Source of the DNA: Ecdyonurus torrentis
Taxonomy: Eukaryota > Arthropoda > Insecta > Ephemeroptera > Heptageniidae
Assembly: GCA_949318235.1 (NCBI GenBank)
Contig: OX439129.1
Span: 25,720,595-25,784,594 of the forward strand
Length of the DNA: 64,000 nt
Direction: 5' to 3'
A program made the translations under genes and the position numbers. The notes beneath the pieces are model-generated. The model made no database searches and was not told where the DNA came from. It was given only the letters and a program-made list of their open reading frames with translations. Below, in pieces: positions 35,157 to 50,000 of the stretch. Position 1 is the first letter of the stretch; every line of letters starts with the position of its first letter.

Positions 35157-38100
35157 CACTGTATAGTTTTTTTGTTTACTTTCATTTGATATCAATTACC
35201 TGTAAATGTACCTTACAGTTACGTATATTTCATTAGTAAGGAATGACTTAACAAAATATCAAACCAGCCTATTACACTTTTTTTAATTTCATATTTCAGT
35301 ACAGTATAATACAATTCTTTTGTTTTGTTTTTTCTTAATTATATGGTACAGTAAAATTTGTTCAAAATAAAGTCACTGCAAATTAAAATAAAGACGAAGA
35401 ATTGCTTATCCTGCGGCGATATAAATTTTGCCACGCTAGAGAGAAGTAATATAAGAGTTGGTGACCTGATAAGTGCAGTGCAGAATATTATTTTACCTCA
35501 GTATAATATTGAGTTATGTTATCATGATATATGGCATTGTCATGTTACAACTTGCGAGTACATGACACCGGCAAGCACACTATATCATATGACTGTGGTC
35601 ATTCGGTCGCAGAATAAGCATCGCGAGTGGGTGGTTTGGCTGGCAAACGTACATGAAATCTCCGCGCCACTGCTCAATTGCCAAGAAATTTCTTCATTTT
35701 GCTAGCTATATTGAAACCCTAATTAAATTATTGCATTTATATTTAGAGAATTATTTAAATCTCTTTTCATAGAGCAAAATTATATCTCGTATCTTAAATT
35801 ATAACATTTGCAAATACTACTGAACATTACTTTTTTTCCCCTTTATTTTTATACTAATACTAGGGAAGAATTTGAATCTGCTTGAGATTTTTTTTATTGG
35901 ATTTTAAGAGGGAGGAAAAATGAATCCACATAATATAGTTATACACGATCAATGGCGGTGAAATTTATTATTTAAATTTATACATTCTATGTATTTCAAT
36001 TTTTAGAAGTGGAATTCGTAATAGTTTTAACACTCGTTTTCCTCCCTAATAAATTACTTTTGTATTCAACGTAATTATTATCATTATTTAAGCTTTTTCT
36101 AGTTAATTATGACTAGTAAGGAAATCCGGTAAATTTCAACGTCGGGTCGTCTAAATCAAAGTTATTCGAAGCAATTACTATACTTTTATTTTGTTTCAGG
36201 CTATATACCTCACATAGAGACACCACCCACAATTTTCTTTAATATAAAGCAATTATATGTTCATTAATAATTAGCAATTGGTTATAAAATATTAATATTA
36301 ATTTGCATACTAAAGACTGTTGGGTCACTGTACTTCCCTCATATTTTTTTATGTATTGTTTTTATTAAGGTACACGTGACGCCGAAAATTGCCTAAATTA
36401 CGTTACGCTTGACAAGTTCTAAAAAAGTTATGAAGCTCCTGTGTATATAATTTGTGTGCTGCCGTCAGAGATGCTATCTGAGGCCATAGTCACTCACTCA
36501 CGCTCATTGCTACTGTTTGCTCACGCTTATCACTCTCAGAGGGGGGCTCAAAGGCATGGTACCCATCCCAACTTCACGCAACATCAGCTCGTGGCCTGCC
36601 GTTTCCATACCATGTATATGAGGGGTCACTATACTATAAACTGAAATATAATATGTAATTATTATTACTGTCGGACGACAGGACTAACGCGCGTGATCTA
36701 GAGCATGGGAAATATAGCTGTCAAGAAATAAACATTTGAATTGTTGTTGCATACTTTTTTTTCTTTTTCTTTTTTTTTTTTTTTTTTTTTTTTTTTTCTA
36801 ATAACAAAAATTGGTTATATTTTTTGTACTTTTTGTAATGTGTATGAAAAGTAAATTTAAACTTGTAACGGTGCTTCATTGTTGTTGTAAACATTAATAT
36901 TGACAAAAACAATTCGTATGTGAAAAACATACATACATTCTTTGTTTTTAAAAGATAAGCAAATTGAATTTTGTGGTTGATCTTATTACTCGCGACGGGA
37001 AGTGTAATGGTAACGTAACTGGTGTCCGGTCTATATCTCCATAGTGTCCCGTGGTGCTACGGAAGTAACAGCTCGCATATCCATGCAGACACTTGTCTTG
37101 CTTTGTGGTAGTAGAAAGAAAGAAGCATCAAGGTGACCTTTACAGGTCATTATTAAATTTGCAAACTTCTGACATTTATTTGTAACCTTACGACATTTGT
37201 CAACGAAACAGAGAACGAGGCGTGTCTGCTGTTTATTTGCCATTATTCAATAATAGTAAAAATTTAATTTTTAAAGATTTTCGAATGTTATTCTGGCGTA
37301 TTCTTTTACGACTCATCAGAAAAAAAAAAGGAACCACTCTTAATTTACTTCGTGTCTTTTTGCGTCCTTCAATTTTCACAATTCTTTCTCTACTCTATAT
37401 AATTTTTGTATGTTTTTTCCTAAATTCAATCTAAAATAATAATAATAATAATTTTTTATTCTTTTTGATTGAGTTTTTATATCATGCTTGCATATTGATT
37501 GTATTTTATCTTGCTTGACGAAATAAGATTTATTCTATTATCTTCATTACGATATTGAACGTCAATCATGCAGGCACACATTCAGCATGTCAGTCGTGAT
37601 ATTGATGAGAGGGGCGTGTCTGAAGTGAATAACGTCTCAATAAAGTACAGTACGTGCCACGTATGTGTCAGCTGCAAAATTACGCGTGCAGGTGACTCCT
37701 GAACTCTGACATGAAATTATATAATATACCACGCAAGATGGAGACATGCTAATAGCTTCATTACAGAAACCGCAGCAGCTGAGGTTATTTTTATTCGTGA
37801 CTATCGCTTAAAACTATAATTGTATTATATATGAGATAAAAAAAACAACGTAGTATTTACTTGGATTGCAGGACAAAATTACGTAAAATAGAGATTATCA
37901 TCATCTGTCGTGAAGACACAATTCTGAAATAGTTTAGTAATATACAATAAACATCGCAATATACTCAGTTATAGATTTATTTATTCGTTTGAAATATTAC
38001 GATTCAATTCATGACATTCAGTAGAAAATAATTGCAAAATCGTGTTGCTTACAAAATTTGACGTTAGTGAACCGCTGACCTGAGTAACCCTTATACTCTT

Positions 38101-41100
38101 AGTACTGCCGCAGGTGTGGCGGAAACATCCTTTGTCATTATCGTCAATGTTCACCGATGTCAAGAGGTCAAATAATGCTTAAAATATAAAACAAAAAAGC
38201 AACGGTACTGCAGTTCATAAAGTGCACAATCAATGCAATACAAGACTATAGTGGTTTTATAAAATTTGCTACCCAATAAGTATTATTTCTATACCTCTAT
38301 GGAATTATCGTCACATTAAAATGACTTAAGAAATTGATAGATTTCCGTTATGCACCTAGCCGCAAGCACGTCACGGCTTTGTGTTGCATTGCCATAGTAA
38401 TCATACTATAGCTGAGAAATTGAGGGAGCGGCGGCATTGATTCATGCAATATAATATAATGCACTCTGAGAACTACACGATCTCGTGCGGTGATGACGAT
38501 TGTAGGTACTGTACGGTACAAGCTGTCTGTCTTGTCTATCTATATGTGTGTGGATTGTGGATATACCTCACATTAAGTGATCAATATACCCTTGAATAAA
38601 ACAACCTATACCACGTGACCGGCAATATTGTTGTGCTCTTGCATTTTATTGTGAAAATAATATAGGTCAATTTTAATTGCATGCAGAAAAAGACACTATA
38701 CTTGACTTTTACATTTTAACGTCAATATATTTCTCTTCAAAATTCTATAAGAATAACTTTTTAAATCCGTATTTTAATAAGATTTTCTTAACAAGGTATA
38801 TTTATTAAGTAGGTTGGCTTTATTTTTTGAAACTAATGTATTCAATGGTTAAATTTTTTTATATTATTATTGATTTTCTTTGTTGTATCTTTAAGATTCT
38901 TTATGTATATTATATTACCGTGCGTCCTTTTTCTGAAATTTTATATTATAATAGCATTAGTTAAATGAAATTGATCATACAAAGTTTTAGTTGTCAGAGT
39001 TTCAATGTAACATTTTTTTATAATTATTTTTACGACATTCATTGTAACAAGATACTTTTGTAATTTATTTTTGTAATGATTTGGCATGCAAATTAATGTC
39101 AGTTGATTGGCATTTGTTAACACATTAAACCGCAAGTATACGAAGATATGGTGCAAAACCGCGCTTGCATTGATTGACTATATGATGAAATGTAATGTAT
39201 GTTTTTATTTGGCATGATGCTTAAATGTGTCGGCTCTTTTGGTTCTTATGATGTAGCCGCCTTCATATGTCTGTATGTATATAATGTAATGTGTTTCGCA
39301 TGTGCTCACATCACACCAAACCTCGAAATGATTATATTAAAGATATGAATTTGATTTACTGTTCAACTCATTTGCAGATATCTCATCTTGATATTTTATG
39401 TAAAAATGAAAGAAGAAAAATTATAAACTGTTATTATATATTTGCGGTTTAATTATTCCCAAATTTTGCGTGTCAAGTACTTGCATTATATTTTCTTTGG
39501 TATTATGCAAACACAAATTGTTATTGTCATGCACGCGTGTAACAATTGTCTTAAAATGTCTCTATAAAAAAATGTATAATATACATTACAAAATTTTACC
39601 ACGACTCGAGAGAAAACGTACGTCTTATTAAATAAATACAGGAACTCTGCATATTATTAAATAATAGCATGTGTATCGTATTCATGTAAAGTTTTCAAAA
39701 AGCGGAAATCAAAAAAGCAACCAAGATAATGATAAATATGTTATGATTTACACAATGCTTGTGGTATAGTCACTTCCACGGTTTTATCTTTTGTGAAGTC
39801 GTCGTGAAATATGAAAACATTACTTTGATATATCATCCAGCAGTTGTTTCTTTCACGTCAGTCTAGACATTCAATTATTAATCTATTTGACATTACTTTA
39901 ATGTCATCTTTTAGTGAATACGCTCAATTTTTTATTTTTAAACACGCAGTATTTTCTACCGGATTTTAAAAAAATTTGTGAAACCATCAATGCTCCACTT
40001 GTGATATAAGCTTTGTGAGAGTTTTAATTTTACGTGTATATTACGCTTTGAAAGCTGGTTGATTTTGTTTCTCTACATACTACATAGCAAAGGAACTGTG
40101 ACTTACATTTGTATAAAAGGTGATAATATTATACTCTTATACAATAACACAATGCATCGATCGTCTTTGAAATGCTGATGCTTGCACCTGGTTCATGTTA
40201 AGTTCTCTATTTGTGTACCGTTTTGACATTTTTATTATTATTATTATTATTTGGTTCCGCGTGCTGCTTAAAAAACAAAACACCTCCTTGAAAACAATAA
40301 TTAACAATTACGTATATCTTACATTTTTTTAGTGTACATTTTTTTTTATATATATATATTTTTTTTTACCAGCTTGCTTTTCACCTGCTTACTTTTTCGA
40401 ATAAAAAAAAAATAAAAAAAAAAACATCTGTTGTTTTATAACAACTCTTGCCAATTAATTATGTTAGTGGTTTCGTTTCTCTACGTATAGGGTTCCATTC
40501 TCTTTGTAAGTTTTGTAGTGCATGTAGTGTCGGTTGATGAATCCATGTTGGTGCATGCATATTATGTGACACCTCAGAAGAGAATTGCCCAGTTCACCTC
40601 CAAGACCGTGCCATATACTATATACCTAAGTACTGTACTTATACTTAAACTTAGTAGATATTATACAAATACATTACGAAGATTATGCACCAGAGAAAAC
40701 TGTAACTCCATTTACGTTCTCTGTTCAATCATTTAGTATTTATTTTATTGCAATTTAGAACGATTCTTATAATGCATGTACGATACTTCAGCTAAATGAA
40801 ATTCAATTGATTAGCTTCTCTATCTCTCTGTTGTGGAAATATCATGCTGATGATGATGTTCAATCTCATATTGATACGAAATAGAGGTTACTAAGTAATT
40901 ATGTTACTGTGGTTGTTGAATTATAATAGAAATGAAATGGAAAAAAAAATAGATTGAGATTAACAATGGTATCACATTAAAAGGAGAAAATGGCTCAATC
41001 AACTCTTTGTTTGCAAAACGCCGGCAGATATAGGGATCAGAAAAGGAAAAAAAAAAAGTTTATTTTTTGAGAGTTTGTATTTATGTTTGATTCAATGATG

Positions 41101-42100
41101 TTATTATATCCTTTTTAATTGTTTACTATTTCGAATTGACCATGTGTTCTTCATTTTCGACGTTTCGAAAACGCGTGATATTAGCTGCGATCGATGCTAA
41201 TGACGTATGTGTCAGCAGTACTGTACGTACCGACATGAATTGAATAACCTGCAATTTTAGTAATGCTTTTCAGTCTATAGTTGTGCAGGTTTTTCATTTC
41301 CTTGCGGTACATTGACACTTGGCACAAAATGCCATCTTATCAATTTTCATTCTTATCAAAGTATTAAAATTAGTGTTGAAATAAATAAATAAAATATCAT
41401 AAATATTATTTATAATAATAATAAATAAAATCACGACATGCTGATGAAGTTTCCAATCACGGATGTAAAGAAATAGCGTCACGAGTTTCGATATTTTAGG
41501 TGTTGTCTTCATTTTTAAATTAAACTGGAATAATATATTGCTAAAGTAACAATGAAATTTATTTTGTCTAAACTTTTGATTATAGCAGATGTTGAGAAGA
41601 ATAAATTCGCATTTTTGCATTATAAGAAAAGAAAATGTTAATAAAAACTATATTATTACAACCTTCATTCTAAAATTACTTTCTTCGTTTTAGGTGCAAA
41701 ACAAATTGTCTGGCTTTTAAACCTCAAATTGTGCTATAAATAAATATTGAATACGTATTGAAGGCAAATTTGTGGTATGGTGTAGAAATTTCATAGCAGG
41801 ATCGATTGACACAGGCAAAATTGTCGATATATCATAGTTATCCACATTAGTTATTAGTATTTTTGCTTTGCTTTTGAGGTTGCAGTTTTTTGAGACATTT
41901 AAAAAAAAATATATATTTGTAACGATCATAATTTGAACTGCCGGATAAGTAGAACAAAACAAAAACAGTGTGTGTAGTATTTCAGAATTGGAATATATTA
42001 TTATTTTGTCTACGAAAATATTAGCATTCAATTGTATGTATTTACTTTTATTAGTCGTGGACGTTGTGTGATATATAGAAATAATTGCAAGAAATTGTGG
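29722..42100. other. Long region without recognisable genes
   Basis: No ORF here resembles a known family; the longest (115 aa at 35358-35705, 168 aa at 30670-31176 minus) have no domain I recognise and the second crosses simple repeats. Contents include (GTAT)n near 30008-30065, a perfect 14-bp hairpin (30160-30173 with 30266-30279) before a T-run, a G-run near 30732, a T-run 31607-31649, and a (TC)n at 35105-35154. Foldback elements like those at 1-24 kb are not evident. It may be intron or regulatory territory of the downstream gene. Confidence 0.45.
35105..35154. repeat. (TC)n microsatellite
   Basis: A perfect TC dinucleotide run of about 50 bp. Confidence 0.95.
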
Positions 42101-42109
42101 GAAAGGTGT

Positions 42110-42408
42110 TATAGTGTTTAGTGGCGCTAGCTCACTCGCGACGCGCAACTCACGGGCGGCTCACACAACGGCCGCGGCAAGCTCGCGAGCTCTGACTTTA
42201 ATCTCGACGACGTCAGTGGTGCGAGAGACGGTGCTAACACCACACGTACGTCGCGCTCACTCCTCTTTTTTTATTCTTATTTTTTTTTTTTTTAAACAAC
42301 CAGTGAATAGTTTTTACACCTTTGGTTAAATCAAAAGTCATGGACGTAATATCATCATCTCGTTGACAACTCTGAAAACGTCATTTAATATTATTATCTT
42401 AACAGGTA
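42110..42408 (+). promoter_or_regulatory. DNAJB6: CpG-rich block, candidate first exon/promoter of DNAJB6
   Basis: Within very AT-rich DNA, 42120-42255 is dense in CG dinucleotides (CACTCGCGACGCGCAAC, CGGCCGCGGCAAGCTCGCG) and holds a CRE-like GACGTCA. At 42403-42408 TTAACAG is followed by a GTAAGC donor. The first coding exon of the DNAJB6-type gene begins with an acceptor at 53850-53851 and so needs an upstream non-coding exon. This block is the best local candidate, giving an 11.4-kb first intron. Inference only. Confidence 0.4.
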
Positions 42409-43145
42409 AGCATTTTGTCCTTGGTTACTTGTTTATTACTAACCAAGTTCTAGTGCTAAGTGAGTTATAGTATTATTTATGCATTTATAATGTATATAAA
42501 GTAATAATAATTTGATGAGTGAGGCAAGGTAGTTAATATACCTTCAGATCGTTACTTTGTTGACTCACGCAAACTCTCGTGCAGCTGACCGTATGGTGTT
42601 ATTCATTGCTTTGTAAACAGTATACAATATACACGACATTTTCATGTCTCCTTATTCATTACCATGTTTAGTAATACAGAGAAATATATTTTTATTTTTT
42701 TTCAAACGGCTCGTAATGTTATTTCGAATTATTACAATCGAGTCATATAAAATTTATATAAATTACTCGTTCAAATCAGATAAAATGTGCATTAATTATT
42801 TATCAACATAATAATGAAGTGTTATCTTATCGATAACGTTAGCACGTGCTGCTTTTATTATATTTTTATCTGTTTCTTTCAAATGGTGTCATTGTCATCT
42901 TAAACCAATCCTTATAATAATGAAATTTGAAGATAACTTCACATTTATTTTGTCCTATACTATATTATATATTTACTCCGCAGTTTACGTTAAAATAAGT
43001 AAATGATGTTATTGATGTTTATTTTTAAATTACAATTTGTAGAGTAATTGAGTTGTGTTTGAAAGTTAAAGTAATGCCAGGTATTTAATATTAATAGTAT
43101 AATAAGCTAGCTGGCAACTGACTTGCACTCAATTAAATTTTCTAG

Positions 43146-43170
43146 CAGAGGCGGACTGGGCATACAAAAT
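43146..43170 (+). mobile_element. Possible single hAT-type terminus
   Basis: CAGAGGCGGACTGGGCATAC resembles hAT-type ends of the CAGNGNCGGNNTGG form seen at 12501 and 13918. No partner terminus was found nearby, so this is a weak call. Confidence 0.25.
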
Positions 43171-46054
43171 ATAGCCAAGTAATGGCGATATCAAAATATC
43201 CCGTGGGAGGATAGATATTATAGCATTAAATTTCACCCTATATGTACTCGGGGGCACAAACCAAAAAATTGTACTTTGGAAATTCGTACACGCGCGTTCA
43301 GATAGCGTATAACCTCTTTGCAAAATATTTGCCCTGAGGTTTCAATCGCGCTCCTGCATGGTCAGGGGAAAGTATAAATTTAAAACATACAACACGCAAA
43401 CCTATTTCTATACATCTATGCTACATTCAAGCTGTCGTTTCTTTGTTCCATGCAAATTTTTACTTAAAATTAGAAGAAAAACTACAACATTTATATTATA
43501 AATCTGAAGGAGCCATAGTAGCGTTATTTACATTGTGATTTTAATTGTAAATACAAAAAAATATATATTTATATAAATAATACCCTAATTCAATGTCAAG
43601 TCAGCACGCTAAATATTATGATGTTTATTTTGCACGAATTTTACATTATTATAGTGTTTCTGAATTAAAACGGAATACGTAATTGCATTTTAAATGTAAC
43701 CCGTGCATGACATAATAAATCGTGTATTAATAATAATAAAAAGTGAATGAAGTGTGGATAGAAGCTGAAGAGTTAACATAGTAAAAAAAAAAAATCGCGT
43801 GTTATAATGTTTTGCAATGAGTGCAGTTTTCATCATCTTGAAGCTAGCTGATGTTTTCTTTCTATACACCATGAGCAAAGCAAAACACTCATGCGCTTTT
43901 ATCATTATACTACATTCAACATTGAATATGCACATTAAAAAGCTGCGCAACTCAAATAAGCCACGGGGCACTTTTCTAACTTCATCCACATGTCTCACGA
44001 TCGACCGTGAAAATAATTGGTCTCTTATCCAATCTCCTCCAAGTCTGTGCAGTAGCAGTGATTTAGTAAAATATAATGCGATACGTTATAGTTTTTATGT
44101 AGTGAAATCATGTCGAATCTGTAATCTAAACATTATTGAGTTGCTTGCAATATACTGTAATAACACTTTCTCTCCGAATATTTGTTAAATCAATTATCAT
44201 TTGAAAAAGTTGTGTAATACGGTTACAAAAAAATCTTTACAAAGTTATAGAAAAAACATAATTATAGCTAACTAACTGCTCGCGTAACATTATTTATAGC
44301 TTTACGATCAATACGCTTGAAGTTGGATATAATAATATTTTGTATTGCCTGGCAGACAATGGAAAGGAAAAAAAAAAAAAAAAAGCTCGAATGTATCGAA
44401 TATTGTCAGTGTCAGCAAAAATGAGAATATATTCCAAAATCACGCAAGGTGTATATAAAAATTAACGATAGCAACGTTACTTTACATAGTGATCAATGAT
44501 CATTTGCTATATAAATAAGCTTACAAAAATTATTGCAAATAAAAGCAGTTCCGCAGTTTATGATTTATTCGTGGTATACTCATCAATCTCATCATTCAAA
44601 TAGTCATACAATTTTATTTTCTCATGGTCTTTATGAGTTATGATAATTTATTTCAAAACTATAAAAATATATTTATGTAATTATTAGATTGTAAAAATTT
44701 CCTAAGTCACTTTAATCTAACTTTTTTTTTTCCTCTTAATCATCTGAGCTGCCAAGACGTTAAGTTTAATCCTCTTTCTCGTATTTCACTCGTAAGCAGC
44801 TTGAACTCTTGAAGATTATATTATACACACAGTCTTGCTGTCAGCTGTGTGTACGTATTCACAAAGTAATTATACGGTGGCTCTTACATAAGCATAGTGA
44901 CATTTTTGTTTCGTGCTGACGTAATATTAGCGTAATATATTATATTACATAATAAAATCACTATACGAAATTGAGTGGCTTCTGTGACCCTCGCGTATAT
45001 ATGGATTATTTGATGTATCATAATGAGAGTGGGTGTGAAAAATAACATCTTACTTTCTCAGAGCAAGTGATAAATGGGATATGTACATTTAAAAATATAA
45101 ATGCGTATGAAGTATGAACAATACAAATTAATCTTCATGATTAAGACTTCTGTTTACAGTCGATTTTTTGTAGAAGAGAGAAACATTAAAAATTTAATAA
45201 ATAAATTGTCTTCTATAGCAGAAATTTCCAGCAATAGCTTATTCATTTCTTTACTCATAAAAATGTTTTTTCTCTGCCTTGCATTTAATATAAATTTTTT
45301 GATGCACCGTAAATTTTTTTCCTTTCTTGGAACAAATAAAATTACCATTATATAAAGGGAAATACAAACACATGTAAACGCCAAATCAGTGTCTATTTAT
45401 GTGGTTATTTATTAATATAATCCCCTTTGGGCAATACTATTCTATTAAAACTATAGCATTTCAGTTGAAAAATTATTATGTTAATTTACCACCCATATCA
45501 GACAGTTACGTCATATTAACGTGGGTGTATTATGTTTGCTTTCCAAAGTAATTTATGCAACGGCTGCAGTAAAACAGCTGAAACAAGTTAAAGAACTGCT
45601 AATAAACGAATGCAGACATTTTAACTGCAGTTCAGTTGCAGGCAGCCGCAGGTAAATATTGCATTACGTGGTGATGTCAGGGTACAGGGCACGAGAAGGT
45701 CAGCGATCGCTCAAGTCCTATCCCTGTGCATGTCGCGTGGGTCGCAAAGCAAGGAATAGCGTGGGCTCTATACCTAATGCTCGTCTCTCACGGTCACCAT
45801 TATAGTTTTCTTATACTTGGTCCTTTTCAATCTTCAGTGTATATAATAAGGCAAGAATATTATACCGGTATCTTATTATTTATTAGCATGTTAATCAAAT
45901 AATCTTCGTTATGGAGGAAATTTTGTAGAATATGGATATGGTGTTGACTTTGATATTTTGAGAGGTCATGGAGGTTTGGTTTAAATTTTGATATCATATG
46001 CTGACCTGAAATTGTCTGGTTTTAATTTAAAACGTATAACTTTTTTTCAATTGA

Positions 46055-46059
<5 letters not shown>

Positions 46060-46122
<63 letters not shown>
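46060..46122. repeat. (TC)n microsatellite
   Basis: An uninterrupted TC run of roughly 60 bp. Confidence 0.95.
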
Positions 46123-46125
<3 letters not shown>

Positions 46126-47055
46126 CAGAAAGTTTCTTTCTCCATGTAGGGCAGTAACAGCAAGGGCAGCAGCATGTATGGATTCAATTAATGCAAAGAA
46201 TGCGTTACGTTGAGTTGTCGCCCTTGTTTGTCACCACTGATCTAACCGTTAAATTAGCGATAATTGTACTTGTCATTTTATATATTTAATTTGATTTTAA
46301 TTGACATGTTGCTAACCATGTAAAAGTGGATAGTTCAATAATGTTATTGTGTTTATGAATTATGGTACTAATTAAATAAATCCTTCCAATTGACCCAGTA
46401 TTTAATCACTATATCATAAGTATATATAAAAACTTCTTGTAATTATTAGACCCATAATTCAGTTTAATGTTACATTATAACGTAATTTAAACCGTGTAAT
46501 GCATTTTCTTTTTCAATAAATGCTCACTAACTCCCAGTTCAGTATTGTACTTCATATTTAATTGATAATTCACACTCCAATTAAGCGATAGTTCTTTCAT
46601 TATATATTAAAAGCTTAATCATTTTAATGTTTGTGATGTTAAAATTTAGAAGTACCTGCTAAGTACCGCGGAAAAAAAAATATATAGATCGCAGGGACGC
46701 GGTGTCATTGGTCGCTGCAATGACCGCAGCGTTTTAGTTTTATAAATATAATTTTGTAGTGCTTGAGAACGAATGCTATGAATATAAATAAAGATGAGAG
46801 TAAATATAGATTAGCAAGATATACTCCAGCATGTGTATCCGTGACTTTTTGCTCCTTAGCTAGACAATGTCAAGGCTGGCACAGCTAGCTTGTGCTGCTC
46901 GCTCATTGCAATTACACATTCAGCTTTATTGTTTTCTCTGTTATGGTCATTAAATTTAATAATAGTTTAAGCCAGTGCAATAATCAAAAAGATTATTGTT
47001 TTCGTATAGGAAGAAAATAAAATTAAAGAAAAAAAAAGGCGTCATCTATAAGGAC

Positions 47056-47090
<35 letters not shown>

Positions 47091-50000
47091 ACATAAGAAA
47101 AAACATGACTGCGTGTGTTGGGCATTTAATGAGCGTGCGAACACGACCCTGACCAAAATGTACTCCAACTTGCGGACGTTGCCCTTTGGTGTCATCTTGT
47201 CCAGCTGCTGTAATAGTGTAGACAAGACAGAAAGTTCTGTGCGTCCAGTGCAAAAAATGTTAAATGTTTGTTTTGATCTAAACGGTCCAGTGGGTCAATA
47301 AAAAATAAAAATCTCCAATATCACTGGTCATTTACCTATAATTATCTGAACCGCAAGATATTTGTAAACAAATAAGAGTCGCGCGTGTTAAACTTACGTG
47401 ACCCATTTTCATCGTTGTGTTTTAAGCAAAAGAAAACATTGTCAGCAACACTTTGAATGCCCCGACTGGTACGTTTTCTTTTGCTCTCTCACCTCATTAT
47501 CATAGCCGCAGTCTTTTTATTTTAAACCAAAAGTCGTGATGTAGTCCTTTCAATTTTTTTTTTCTTCTTCATTGATGTTGGTTCATTATCATATTATACG
47601 ACGAGGGCCGGTTATCTTTACTTGGCCTCATTGTTTTCGAGCCAGTCGGCTATCTTAATTGCATGCAGTCAAATTTTTATCGTATTCATTTTACATTTCA
47701 AGTCACTTAATTTTTTTTTCTATAATCTTTTTTACTGCGTGACCGTTTGTTTTACTGTCGTTTACGGTATGTAAATTACGTATAGTATAGTACATAGAGA
47801 CTATTTTTATTTTCGAACAGCTTTGTTGTTATTGTAATAGAAATTAGTAAATGTTTTGCACTGTGAGTATACATGATTCCCACTCGGGCCACCGTCGCGT
47901 TCGTATAGCTATTGGGCCACTGCCGCGTTTTGCTAAAGATAGATTCCCTGTGCTGGGAATAGAAGGCAGAGAGCGTATCGGCTACTCTTGCTCGCACACA
48001 GCAGCAATTCGCGATCGCGAGTTGAGTTTTTTTTTTTTTTTTTTACTCACTTATTCGCGTTCACTTTGCCTCTGTTTTACTTACACCGGCGTAGCACCGG
48101 CCCGAGTCACGGTGACCTTGGGTCAGTCAGTCACTTCTCTCCACCTCCCCACTTACTTTAACATCAAATCAAAAGTTACACGTAATGCCACTGAAAAGAG
48201 TGCCGTCCCCTACCGTGATACCTCCCGGAATCAAAATGTTATAGTCGTACACCAGACTGGAGAACAGCGGAGATCTCACATTATTTACGACAAACAGTCT
48301 ACCATGACACCAGACAACTACGAAGCCATTACTGTACCCACCTATACCTTACTGTTCGTGACATGAAAGTCTAAACCATGTAGCCAAGGAGGCTGCTCTT
48401 TGATGAATATCTCGTTTTTTAGAACCTACATTTTGCTGTTGCTAAGCAAAAGTAAATTATAGTGGTATCAATATTACCAGAACCTGCGAAAATGGGTTTC
48501 TTGTTTGCTTAAATGTTTATATTCATAGCTAAAATTATTTTGTTGCGTTCATCATAGCTCGTTAATTGCTTTACTCTTAGCTTCTGCTATAGAGTTTTCT
48601 TCTTCCGTCGTGTAAGATATAAGATATTAAATATTCAGATTGTAGAGAACGCAGATTATGTGCACCGGTTGTTGGTTGTTATTGCATAACGTCAGGGTTC
48701 AAACTCTTGGTGCTCATCTGATAATGACTGCACCAACACTCTCCCTTGCTGCACGCGCCTCCGCGGAATAGCGCCCACCCATCATAATGATGTAGTGGGT
48801 TTTTAGAACTTTTGACACGCGGTACTGTTACAAGCGCGCGCCTACCTGTAGCGTGGTCAGCTCCCACGAGGATTGCATTTGTGGGGGTCGTGATGGTGTA
48901 GGTGCGATCATCGGGGTCCAGACCACCTCTGCACCAGCCATTGCTGACTCAGATGTGGAGGTGCGAACGTGTATTGTAGCTAAGCTGGGATCTTGTTAGT
49001 TACTTGCCTGAGCATTATATAGCGGTGACGGCACAGCTCCAGAGGTAGAGAGAGAAAGATCAAGTTGGCCGGACACCGGGCGTCCTTGCAAACCAACACG
49101 TTCTCCATACGTTTACCGCAACTCACAAGCATACAGATTGCATATTATGTTTTAGTTCCGCCATGCAAACCCTCAACTCACTTAGATCACTTTACTCTAG
49201 CATCAAGCAAGTGATATCTTGCTTTAAATAATAAGTAAAGTAATGAAAATCAGCAAAATATGTATGTAGTGGAATAAATACATAAATGCTGCTTGTAAGT
49301 CGGTGTATTTCAGTTGTGATGACCTTTTAATTAATTGAAGCAAACAATATTTTTTGTTGAAACACTTTCTATTTTCTTTCTTTTCACTTTATTCTGTATA
49401 ATCAGAAGTTTCTCAATCTACAATAATTAAAAAATATATAACAAAAAAATAACAGTTTTTACATTCTTTTGTCATTCCCACAGAATTAATTTGCAAGACC
49501 ACAAAATTAGAATAATTTACACAATTATTGATGTCTTAATGATTTAATTTTTGAGAAAGCCGCAAGAGATTATAAATTATAATATAATTCTTTCCTTCAT
49601 CCATGTATATTTCTCAAATTTTTGTCAAATCAAAAGCCTTGAAGCTTGTCAGTAAAAACGCCTAGAAGTTGGTCACGCAATCACCACAAAATACGCCAAT
49701 GAAATTTTCCTTTTTGTTGCTTTTTTTTTTTTTTTTTTTTTTTAATAGTCTACTGTCCAGCATTTAAGTGACTCATAAATTTTAGCTCAAGGGATAATTT
49801 TTTTCCTTTCAAACTTTCGTGTTGTGTTTTATGTTTTATTGTATATTTTTTATTGATATTATTTTTATTATTTTTTAGTGTTTACTTTCTCAAAAAAAAT
49901 AATAATAATAAAAATTGTTATACATTTAAGTGCCAAACATTATCTGCAAGATTAACTTATTATTCACTCCCAACAAAGGCATCCTATTTATGCCAACAAT

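Noticed and set aside
35358..35705. 115-aa ORF as a gene
   Set aside because: No recognisable domain and no coding support; a chance ORF is likely.
47851..48366. 171-aa ORF as a gene
   Set aside because: Contains a phenylalanine run from a T-tract and no domain; it lies in a likely intron or intergenic region.
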